Source: Winogradskyella vidalii (GTDB lineage: Bacteria > Bacteroidota > Bacteroidia > Flavobacteriales > Flavobacteriaceae). From it: DNA of 64,000 nt. The notes beneath the pieces are model-generated. The model was not told the origin of the DNA, searched no databases, and was given only the letters and a program-made list of their open reading frames with translations. This document shows, piece after piece, positions 34,474-41,653 of this stretch (position 1 is the stretch's first letter; every line of letters starts with the position of its first letter). Made by a program: the position numbers and the translations under genes. The stretch covers positions 62,001 through 126,000 of the forward strand of contig NZ_JABFDG010000006.1 in NCBI RefSeq assembly GCF_013403955.1, in the 5' to 3' direction.

Positions 34474-34744
34474 TAAGGATAAATCTAAAAATTATGATTG
34501 TGAAATTCAGCTCACTCAGGAATTGCTAATTATGTTAAAATTTGTACTGACTCTTGTGAATTTGATTAAAAACCAGATATAATATAAGACCTATAAAAAA
34601 GGAGATTGTATTAGAATTGTCTTTGATTGATGCTACTGATGAATTAATTAAACTATTGTGAGTGTTTTTAAACCTGAAGTTCTACTACTGTTAAAAAAAA
34701 CTAATGGTTTTAGGAAAGTAATCTAAACGTTAAACCTATGCTAA

Positions 34745-34788
34745 TTGATCTAAATCAATGTATATACAGTTGGAAAGTTGTAATTTTA
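34745..34788 (+). promoter_or_regulatory. Fnr-type box and -7 element for the Old Yellow Enzyme gene
   Basis: TTGATCTAAATCAA (34745-34758) matches TTGAT-N4-ATCAA exactly. A degenerate -7 element, TAATTTTA (34781-34788), begins 29.5 nt after the dyad centre, the same geometry as at the methylmalonyl promoter. The start codon is at 34807. The rest of the intergenic region, 34474-34744, shows nothing else. Confidence 0.6.
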
Positions 34789-34806
34789 ATATAAAAACTA
34801 AAAGAC

Positions 34807-35901
34807 ATGAGTACACAACATTTATTAACACCATATCATAAAAATATTAGCTTAAATAATCGTGTTGTAATGGCACCTATGACACGTAGTCGTGCTGATA
34901 ACAAAGCTAAAGTAGCGACCGACGACTTACAGGGCAGATATTACGAACAGCGTGCTTCAGCAGGCTTAATTATTACCGAAGGCTCTCAAGTATCTCAGCA
35001 AGCTGTTGGTTATATTAATACCCCAGGTATTCACTCTAAAGCACAGGTAGAGGGCTGGAAAATGGTTACTAATCGTGTACACGATAAAGGCGGTAAAATC
35101 TTTATTCAGCTATGGCATGTGGGTCGGATTTCACATCCTGATTTTCATGATGGTGCATTACCAGTTTCTGCTTCAGCAATCAATCCCAAAGCGCAATCTT
35201 TTACACCTTCTGGTTTTAAGGAAACGGTGACACCAAAAGCAATGACTATTGAAGATATTAAACAAACGGTTAAAGATTTTCAGAATGCTGCTATTAATGC
35301 TGTTGAAGCAGGATTTGATGGTGTAGAAATCCATTCGTCTAACGGTTATTTATTTCAGCAGTTTTTTAATGGTTGTTCTAATCATAGAACAGATGATTAT
35401 GGTGGACGTATAGAAAACAGGGCACGTTTTTTCTTTGAAGTTTTAGATGCTATCAAAGAAGTTATACCTCAAGAAAAGGTAGGTGTTCGTTTTAATCCAT
35501 CGGCGCATGGTATCTTTGGAATTACGGTAGATGAAGACACGATTCCGACGTTTGAATATATAATTAAAAAACTAAATGATTATAATTTAGCTTATGTTCA
35601 TTTATCAGAACCGTTTACCGATGTTAGTGAGGTGCCATTCGCAGTGACTGACATAGCGAAGCATTTTCGTCCGTTGTATAATGGCACTTTAATGATTAAT
35701 AGTGGTTTTGATCGAGAAAAAGGGAATAAAATTCTTGCTAATGGTGATGCCGATTTAGTTGCTTATGGAAAATTGTACATTTCTAATCCCGATTTAGTAG
35801 AGCGTTTTGAAAATGGCTTAGAATTAGCCGATTGGGACGAGGACACCTTTTACACAACAGGAAAAAAAGGCTATACAGATTATCCGTTTGCCTCAAAATA
35901 A
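34807..35901 (+). CDS. Old Yellow Enzyme family alkene reductase
   Basis: 364 residues, typical of the NemA/OYE family. It shows NRVVMAPMTRSRADN at the FMN end, QLWHVGRISH, the substrate-binding His and Asn in VEIHSSNGYL (about 176 and 179), NHRTDDYGGRIENRARF and FMN-phosphate loops near INSGFDREKG and VAYGKLYISNPDL. The enzyme uses NADPH and FMN to reduce activated C=C bonds such as enones, and often nitro compounds, in electrophile detoxification. It is a single-gene unit with an exact Fnr-type box upstream and a terminator downstream. Its role overlaps that of the reductases at 52.5-54.2 kb. Confidence 0.94.
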   Translation: MSTQHLLTPYHKNISLNNRVVMAPMTRSRADNKAKVATDDLQGRYYEQRASAGLIITEGSQVSQQAVGYINTPGIHSKAQVEGWKMVTNRVHDKGGKIFIQLWHVGRISHPDFHDGALPVSASAINPKAQSFTPSGFKETVTPKAMTIEDIKQTVKDFQNAAINAVEAGFDGVEIHSSNGYLFQQFFNGCSNHRTDDYGGRIENRARFFFEVLDAIKEVIPQEKVGVRFNPSAHGIFGITVDEDTIPTFEYIIKKLNDYNLAYVHLSEPFTDVSEVPFAVTDIAKHFRPLYNGTLMINSGFDREKGNKILANGDADLVAYGKLYISNPDLVERFENGLELADWDEDTFYTTGKKGYTDYPFASK

Positions 35902-35923
35902 ATCAAACTACATAAAAAATAGG

Positions 35924-35961
35924 AGCATTACTTAACTTATCGTTTTTGTAATGCTTTTTTT
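35924..35961 (+). terminator. Rho-independent terminator after the Old Yellow Enzyme gene
   Basis: AGCATTAC (35924-35931) pairs with GTAATGCT (35948-35955), followed by a T tract. Confidence 0.88.
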
Positions 35962-36345
35962 ATGCGGTATGGGATTAACAAAATCTTTGTTTTTTATGAA
36001 AAATAATGTCGTTTAGTGCTACTTTTAGGAGACTTCATCAATGAAACAATGATGAATATGCTTTTTTAACACCAAATAGTTATTTAAGATATCTCAGTTT
36101 AAGGAATATTAAATTTTTATTTTAGTATTAATTTTCCTGTTAAATTGTCTTAATCGTAAAGTTAATAGAGGGATTAGAATCTAAAAAATATTTTTCGTAC
36201 TTTGTTTGAATGCAATGACTCGTAATAGATTATCATTTTATTTTTTTTATTAATCCAATTCGTCTGTAAGTGTTATCTGAGTTATAAAGCTTGGTTTTTT
36301 ATTTATAAGGCGTTTTTAAAATTGTACTAGATACTTTAAACGCTT
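35962..36345. other. Intergenic region before the ATP-grasp cluster
   Basis: About 380 bp, very AT-rich, with no open frame above about 20 codons and no exact TAnnTTTG element near the start at 36346. It must contain the promoter of the ATP-grasp/alpha-E pair. Confidence 0.45.
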
Positions 36346-37782
36346 ATGCCAAAACTAGATTTCTCCGCTTATGATTCTAAGGGGTTTTATGATGAAATGT
36401 TCGATGAAAACAATGTTGTAAGACCCAATTATAAACTGTTTTTAGAACGGCTTGAAAAAATGAGTCTAAGGAAGTTAAATCAGCTTCAACACGCTACCGA
36501 TAGAGCACAGCTCTCGTTAGGAATGACTTTTAATGTTTACAACGACAACCAAGGTGTAGAGCGGATTCTCCATTTAGATATTATTCCTAGAATTATTAAT
36601 AATAAGGAATGGAATTATTTAGAAAAAGGCTTACAACAGCGTATTAAAGCCTTAAACCTATTTATTCAAGATATTTACAACGACCAAAAGGTGATAAAGG
36701 ATAAGATTATTCCTAAGGAAATGATTTTTTCTAGCGTCTCCTATTTAAAAGAGTTAGAAGGTTTTAAACCTCCCAGAGATATCTGGTGTCATATTACAGG
36801 TTCTGACTTAATTAAAGGTGGTGATGGTCAGTATTATGTTCTTGAAGATAATTTAAGATGTCCTTCCGGTGTTTCTTATATGTTAGAAAACAGAGAGATT
36901 TTAAAACGCACGTTTCCTGAGTTGTTTGAGAAGTTAGATGTTAAGCCCGTTTATAATTACACGCATATTTTAAGAGATACTTTAGAGTCACTTTCTGATA
37001 TAGAAAATCCAACCGTAGCAGTTCTCACACCTGGAACGTACAATTCAGCTTATTTTGAACATTCCTATTTGGCACAGCAAATGGGAGCTGAATTAGTAGA
37101 AGGACGCGATTTAGTAGTTAAAAACGACATCGTGTACATGATTACTACTAATGGCTTGCAACGTGTGGATGTTATCTACCGACGTGTAGACGATGATTTT
37201 ATAGATCCAGAAGTATTTAATAAACAATCCTTATTGGGAACACCTGGTTTATTTAGAGCTTATCTCAAAGGGAATGTTGTATTAGTAAATGCACCAGGTA
37301 CAGGTGTTGTAGATGATAAAGCTGTTTATGCCTATATCCCAAGAATTATAAAGTATTATTTAGGAGAGGATATGATTTTACCTAATGTAAAAACCTATAT
37401 CTGTGATGAGAATGACGATTGTAAATATGTCATTGAAAACATTCATAAATTAGTTGTTAAACAAACCGACGCCTCAGGTGGTTATGGGATGCTTATTGGT
37501 CCTAAATCAACTAAAAAAGAACAAGAAGAGTTCATCACCAAAATTAAAAAGAATCCTAGAAATTACATTGCCCAACCCATGGTTAACTTATCGCGTGTAC
37601 CAACTATTGCAGACAATACTATCGAGGGACGTCATGTAGATTTAAGGCCATATGCGCTTTACGGAGATGACATAAAAATCATTCCAGGTGCCTTAACACG
37701 CGTGGCATTAGAAAAGGGATCTATAGTTGTTAATTCTTCTCAAGGAGGAGGTAGTAAAGATACTTGGGTATTAAACAGTTAA
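36346..37782 (+). CDS. Circularly permuted ATP-grasp type 2 protein (stand-alone, COG2308-like)
   Basis: 478 residues, stand-alone class. It shows the family start (SAYDSKGFYDEMFDENNVVR), YVLEDNLRCPSGVSYMLENR, VAVLTPGTYNSAYFEHSYLA, a complete Gly-rich nucleotide loop around 369-386 (VVKQTDASGGYGMLIGP), HVDLRPYALYG and the closing block VNSSQGGGSKDTWVLNS. ATP-grasp enzymes form amide bonds through an acyl phosphate. Comparative genomics predicts that these permuted forms ligate amino or carboxyl groups in an unknown peptide-like product. The alpha-E gene follows after 9 bp. A diverged paralogue fused to alpha-E lies on the other strand at 41654-44206. Confidence 0.93.
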   Translation: MPKLDFSAYDSKGFYDEMFDENNVVRPNYKLFLERLEKMSLRKLNQLQHATDRAQLSLGMTFNVYNDNQGVERILHLDIIPRIINNKEWNYLEKGLQQRIKALNLFIQDIYNDQKVIKDKIIPKEMIFSSVSYLKELEGFKPPRDIWCHITGSDLIKGGDGQYYVLEDNLRCPSGVSYMLENREILKRTFPELFEKLDVKPVYNYTHILRDTLESLSDIENPTVAVLTPGTYNSAYFEHSYLAQQMGAELVEGRDLVVKNDIVYMITTNGLQRVDVIYRRVDDDFIDPEVFNKQSLLGTPGLFRAYLKGNVVLVNAPGTGVVDDKAVYAYIPRIIKYYLGEDMILPNVKTYICDENDDCKYVIENIHKLVVKQTDASGGYGMLIGPKSTKKEQEEFITKIKKNPRNYIAQPMVNLSRVPTIADNTIEGRHVDLRPYALYGDDIKIIPGALTRVALEKGSIVVNSSQGGGSKDTWVLNS

Positions 37783-37791
37783 AATAAAATT

Positions 37792-38748
37792 ATGTTAGGA
37801 AGAGTCGCAAACACAATATATTGGATGAATAGATATCTTGAACGTGCTGAAAATTATGCCCGTTTTATGGATGTGAATTTTAATTTATCATTAGAAATGT
37901 CTCCCAACGAGACCCAACAATGGAAACCCTTAGTCGTCATTACAGGAGATTGGGCATTGTACGAATCGCTTTATGAAAAAGCTGAAAAAAATACTGTAAT
38001 TAACTTTATGGCCTTTGAAGTCGAAAATCCCAACTCTATATACAACTGTATCTGTAATGCTAGAGAAAATGCACGTGCCATAAGAACCGAAATTACAAAA
38101 GAAGTTTGGGAACAAATTAATGCCTTATATTATTTAATTAAGAATACCTCTAATAAAAAACGCCTTTCAGATAATGAAGTTCGAAGTTTTTTTAGTGACA
38201 TTAAAAATGGCTGTCAATTATTATATGGAATTTATGATGCTACCATTTCGCGAAATGAAGGTTGGAACTTTGCTAAATTAGGACAATTTATAGAACGTGC
38301 TGACAAAACCTCTCGGGTTTTAGATGTTAAATATCATCTATTATTGGGCTCTGCAAAACAGGTAGGCTCGTCTTTAGATTTAATACAATGGACGGCGCTC
38401 TTAAAATCAGTGAGTGCCTATGATATGTACAGGAAAAAATATGGTAAACTATCATCGACGACTATAGCAGAATTCTTAATTTTAGATACCGATTTTCCAA
38501 GGTCTATTCTCAATTGTTTAATAAGAGCAGAGCAGTCTATTGGAAGATTGTGTGGAAGTTCTTTTGGTTATAGCAATTTGGCTCAAAAACAACTAGGTGC
38601 TTTAAAATCACAGTTGGAGTTTACAGATATTAATGATATTATAGCCAATGGGCTTCATGAGTATTTAGATAATATTCAAGGAAAACTTAATGATATTTCT
38701 TCAGCAATCTATGAATCCTTTTTTTCAATAGAACCTCATATGAATTAA
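37792..38748 (+). CDS. Alpha-E domain protein (COG2307-like)
   Basis: 318 residues, all-helical. Typical segments are MLGRVANTIYWMNRYLERAE at the start, ENARAIRTEITKEVWEQINA, NFAKLGQFIERADKTSRVLD and FPRSILNCLIRAEQSIGRLC, with repeated E-R and A-E pairs that give the domain its name. The domain always seems to accompany permuted ATP-grasp proteins and is thought to be an enzyme or scaffold in the same pathway; its activity is not known to me. It starts 9 bp after the ATP-grasp gene, so the two are co-transcribed. Confidence 0.92.
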   Translation: MLGRVANTIYWMNRYLERAENYARFMDVNFNLSLEMSPNETQQWKPLVVITGDWALYESLYEKAEKNTVINFMAFEVENPNSIYNCICNARENARAIRTEITKEVWEQINALYYLIKNTSNKKRLSDNEVRSFFSDIKNGCQLLYGIYDATISRNEGWNFAKLGQFIERADKTSRVLDVKYHLLLGSAKQVGSSLDLIQWTALLKSVSAYDMYRKKYGKLSSTTIAEFLILDTDFPRSILNCLIRAEQSIGRLCGSSFGYSNLAQKQLGALKSQLEFTDINDIIANGLHEYLDNIQGKLNDISSAIYESFFSIEPHMN

Positions 38749-38862
38749 TATTTGATTTTTAGTATGTTCCATAAATGCGCACCTCGTTTTATATGAGATA
38801 AAACCTAATCTACTTTCAATATTCTATTTAAAAGTGATAGATAAATCGATTACATTTGTCGT

Positions 38863-38892
38863 TTCAAATGATCTTAACTAAAATGATTTGAA
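38863..38892. repeat. Inverted repeat downstream of the alpha-E gene
   Basis: TTCAAATGAT (38863-38872) and ATGATTTGAA (38883-38892) form a 9-of-10 bp dyad with a 10-nt spacer. There is no T run. TACATTTG just upstream (38851-38858) fits the -7 consensus on the plus strand, so this may be part of the control region of the lipoprotein gene at 38993. Confidence 0.4.
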
Positions 38893-38992
38893 GAATTGTA
38901 ATTATGGGTTTAAAATCAAAATGTAAAGTTTACTCAGAAGCTTAGTACTACAATTGATTTTGAGCGTAATTAAAAAGACGTTGTGCGACATT

Positions 38993-39538
38993 ATGAAAAA
39001 AATTACATTACTACTCTTAACTTTTATTTTATTGGTGTCTTGTTCCACTAAAAAAAATACGCTGAAATTAAATAATAAGCATTTTTCCATCAACAAGGAT
39101 AGTCTAAGCATAATTACTCCATATATTGAAATAAAGGAAAAGTCAAATTATTCATATATAGAACATCCTTACCAAAGGAAAAACTTAACAGCATTTACAA
39201 TCCAAACCTTAATGTCAGAGTTTCCAAATGCTGAATATATTGAAATTCCATTTCTATTTAAGGATTATGGAACTATCAATTCATCATTAGAAAGGGGAGT
39301 AAGTTATAAAGCTGAAAAAGCACCAATTGAACTTCTAACAAACAAATATAAAAATTCGATTTTTGTATCTATTAATGGTTACTTCGGAGATATAAATAGA
39401 GGATTTATGAGTTTATTTGTTATTGATAATAAAAATAAAAAATGGAAAATGATTAAGAGTTATGAGTATGATAACAGTCCATTAGAAATAGAAAAACTAA
39501 AAGAAATAATCTTAAAATCATTAGAAAAACTAAAATAA
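38993..39538 (+). CDS. Lipoprotein of unknown function, AT-rich
   Basis: The ATG at 38993 gives MKKITLLLLTFILLVSCSTK, a textbook lipoprotein signal (LVSC, lipid Cys17); an in-frame TTG upstream at 38954 would spoil it. 181 residues, rich in Lys, Asn, Ile and Ser. Visible elements are SYIEHPYQRKNLTAFTIQTL and FVSINGYFGDINRGFMSLFVIDNK. No family recognised. Base composition is more AT-rich than the flanking genes, so it may be a later insertion into the cluster. It lies between the alpha-E gene and the metallopeptidase on the same strand. Confidence 0.7.
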   Translation: MKKITLLLLTFILLVSCSTKKNTLKLNNKHFSINKDSLSIITPYIEIKEKSNYSYIEHPYQRKNLTAFTIQTLMSEFPNAEYIEIPFLFKDYGTINSSLERGVSYKAEKAPIELLTNKYKNSIFVSINGYFGDINRGFMSLFVIDNKNKKWKMIKSYEYDNSPLEIEKLKEIILKSLEKLK

Positions 39539-39652
39539 AGTTTTACAAAACCATGTATAATTCATTGTTAGTAATTGTAATCTTTCTATTGGATTTTTAG
39601 TTTCTAAATTAGTTGTTAGACACACAGCAAAAACAGACACAAATACAATAAT

Positions 39653-40705
39653 ATGAAAATATTTCAATGTGGAAATTGCAATTCCTCTGTATATTTTGAA
39701 AACTATACTTGCGATAATTGTGGCCATTTAACAGGTTACAGAGCAAGTGATCGTATGATGCTTACTTTTGAACCCAATATTAGTACGCTTATTTCGGATC
39801 GCGAGCATGTTGAATATAAGTATTGTAAAAATTATGAACATAAAGTTTGTAATTGGGTGATTGAAAAGGAAAACCCTGAAGATTATTGTAGTGCTTGTCA
39901 ATTAAATAGAACGATACCTAATCTCTCTAATTTAGCCTCAGATAATTTTGAAAATTGGCAAAACCTCGAAGTTGCTAAACACCGTTTAATTTATCAACTT
40001 CAAAAGTTCAACTTGCCTTTACCAAGTAAATTGAGAGATGAAACGGGTTTATGTTTTGATTTTGTTGCTAAACAGAACAACCCTAAGTTGATGACAGGCC
40101 ATGCTAATGGCGTCATTACAATTTTAATACGTGAAGGGAACTCCGTGTTAAGAGAGCAGGCTAGAAAAGCAATGACTGAGCCCTATAGAACTTTAGTGGG
40201 ACATTTACGCCATGAAGTTGGGCATTATTTTTGGGAACGTTTGGTCAGAGATAAACCTGATACACTTGCTGAATATAGAGCTATTTTTGGAGATGAATCT
40301 CAAAATTATTCTGAAGCACTTCAAAATTACTACAAAACAGGCGCCCCTAAAGATTGGCAAAAATCTTATATCAGCGCTTATGCAACAGCTCATTCTTGGG
40401 AAGATTGGGCAGAAACTTGGGCCCATTATTTACATATTATGGATATGGTAGAAACCGCTTATTTTTTCCGTCTTAATGTAAATCCTAAATTTAAAACTAA
40501 AGCGCTACGTACTAAAGTGTCTTTTGATCCTTATACCAAATTGAATTTTGATATTATTGTACAAAAGTGTGTGCCTTTATCATTAGCGGTAAACAGTATC
40601 AATAGAGCTATGGGTATACCGGATGTGTATCCCTTTGTAATTTCTCCTGCTATAATTAAGAAATTGAAGTTTATTCATAACTTATTATTGCAAAAAAGAA
40701 AATAG
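39653..40705 (+). CDS. Zinc-ribbon metallopeptidase (COG4307-like putative zincin)
   Basis: 350 residues. The N-terminus carries two four-Cys zinc-ribbon sets: C6/C9/C20/C23 (FQCGNCN...YTCDNCG) and C58/C66/C79/C82 (YCKN...VCNW...CSAC). The middle has the zincin motif HEVGH (His187, Glu188, His191) in LRHEVGHYFWERLV. A downstream SWEDWAETWAHYLHIMD supplies the probable third ligand (Glu250 or Glu254). This matches the zinc-ribbon plus peptidase-Mx architecture. It looks cytoplasmic: no signal peptide. It ends 8 bp from the end of the transglutaminase gene on the other strand. A role in trimming or releasing the product of the ATP-grasp pathway is inference. Confidence 0.87.
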   Translation: MKIFQCGNCNSSVYFENYTCDNCGHLTGYRASDRMMLTFEPNISTLISDREHVEYKYCKNYEHKVCNWVIEKENPEDYCSACQLNRTIPNLSNLASDNFENWQNLEVAKHRLIYQLQKFNLPLPSKLRDETGLCFDFVAKQNNPKLMTGHANGVITILIREGNSVLREQARKAMTEPYRTLVGHLRHEVGHYFWERLVRDKPDTLAEYRAIFGDESQNYSEALQNYYKTGAPKDWQKSYISAYATAHSWEDWAETWAHYLHIMDMVETAYFFRLNVNPKFKTKALRTKVSFDPYTKLNFDIIVQKCVPLSLAVNSINRAMGIPDVYPFVISPAIIKKLKFIHNLLLQKRK

Positions 40706-40713
40706 ACGCACTA

Positions 40714-41652
40714 CTATTGCTGAGATTGTGATTGGCTTTGTAAATCTTTGTTATTAAATTGTGATTTAGCCGGTCTTAAATCGACAGAAACGTCCATTTT
40801 ATTATTGCCCATGCTATAAATCACTCCTTTTAAAGGTGGTACATCATAATAATCTCTTCCATGAGCTACAACTATATGTTGATTTTTAGGAATCTGATTG
40901 TTTGTAGGGTCAAAATCAACCCAACCATAGGTAGGAATAAAAACAGAAAACCAAGCGTGTGATGCATCAGTCCCTATTAATTTTTCTTTTCCTTTAGGCG
41001 GTATTGTTTCAATATATCCACTTACATATTTGGCAGGTAAACCCATAGCACGTACACAGGCAATGGCGATTTGTGCAAAATCTTGACAAACCCCTTTTTT
41101 GGCAGACATGACTTCTTTTAAAGGTGTTGCTATATTTGTAAAGCCTGGTACAAAATCGAAATCGGTATAAATGCGTTGCATCAATTCGTAAGTCGCATCA
41201 TAAAATGAACGTTCGGGCTTAAATGAGAGTGCTGCGTAGGCTGTAATTTCTTCACTATTATTAGCAATTAAAGGCGAAGGCATTACATATTGTCTAACAT
41301 CAATACTTTCTGAGTCAGTAGCTTTTAAATGTGCTATCGTTTCTGCTATCGTTACTTTTTGAGCCTTTAAAAAATCACGCTCATTAACCTGTGCTTCATA
41401 ATCTCTAGCAACTTTGCTTCGAGCTACCACAATCAACTCTTCGTGATGTTGCTGTATTGAAAAACGGGTTACAGAATTACCAAAATAATCTAAGCGTTCA
41501 GAAATATCTGTAGGAGTTGGCGTAATTTCTAAACTGTAGTCTAAGAGTGTTTGTCCTGGAAACGTCTTAGGTTTTATCGTTGTAATATTATGGCAAAACG
41601 AAGCGCCATTGTCGTAAGAATATTTAGTTTTGTGCCAGAGGTCAAAAATCAT
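40714..41652 (-). CDS. Transglutaminase-like protein (stand-alone)
   Basis: 312 residues. A bacterial transglutaminase-like N-terminal domain (about 1-90, opening MIFDLWHKTKYSYDNG) precedes the papain-fold core. Catalytic residues are in place: Cys189 in AKKGVCQDFAQ, His232 in TDASHAWFSV and Asp248 in WVDFDPTNN. The tail is Gln/Ser-rich. Such proteins either cleave amide bonds as peptidases or transfer acyl groups. It is the last gene of the minus-strand operon, starting 1 bp after the stop of the ATP-grasp/alpha-E fusion, hence translationally coupled. No signal peptide, so it acts in the cytoplasm with the ligases. Confidence 0.92.
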   Translation of the reverse strand: MIFDLWHKTKYSYDNGASFCHNITTIKPKTFPGQTLLDYSLEITPTPTDISERLDYFGNSVTRFSIQQHHEELIVVARSKVARDYEAQVNERDFLKAQKVTIAETIAHLKATDSESIDVRQYVMPSPLIANNSEEITAYAALSFKPERSFYDATYELMQRIYTDFDFVPGFTNIATPLKEVMSAKKGVCQDFAQIAIACVRAMGLPAKYVSGYIETIPPKGKEKLIGTDASHAWFSVFIPTYGWVDFDPTNNQIPKNQHIVVAHGRDYYDVPPLKGVIYSMGNNKMDVSVDLRPAKSQFNNKDLQSQSQSQQ

Positions 41653-41653
41653 A

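Noticed and set aside
38851..38858. TACATTTG as the promoter of the lipoprotein gene
   Set aside because: Fits the -7 consensus, but it is 135 bp from the start and has no -33 partner; noted only within the dyad entry.
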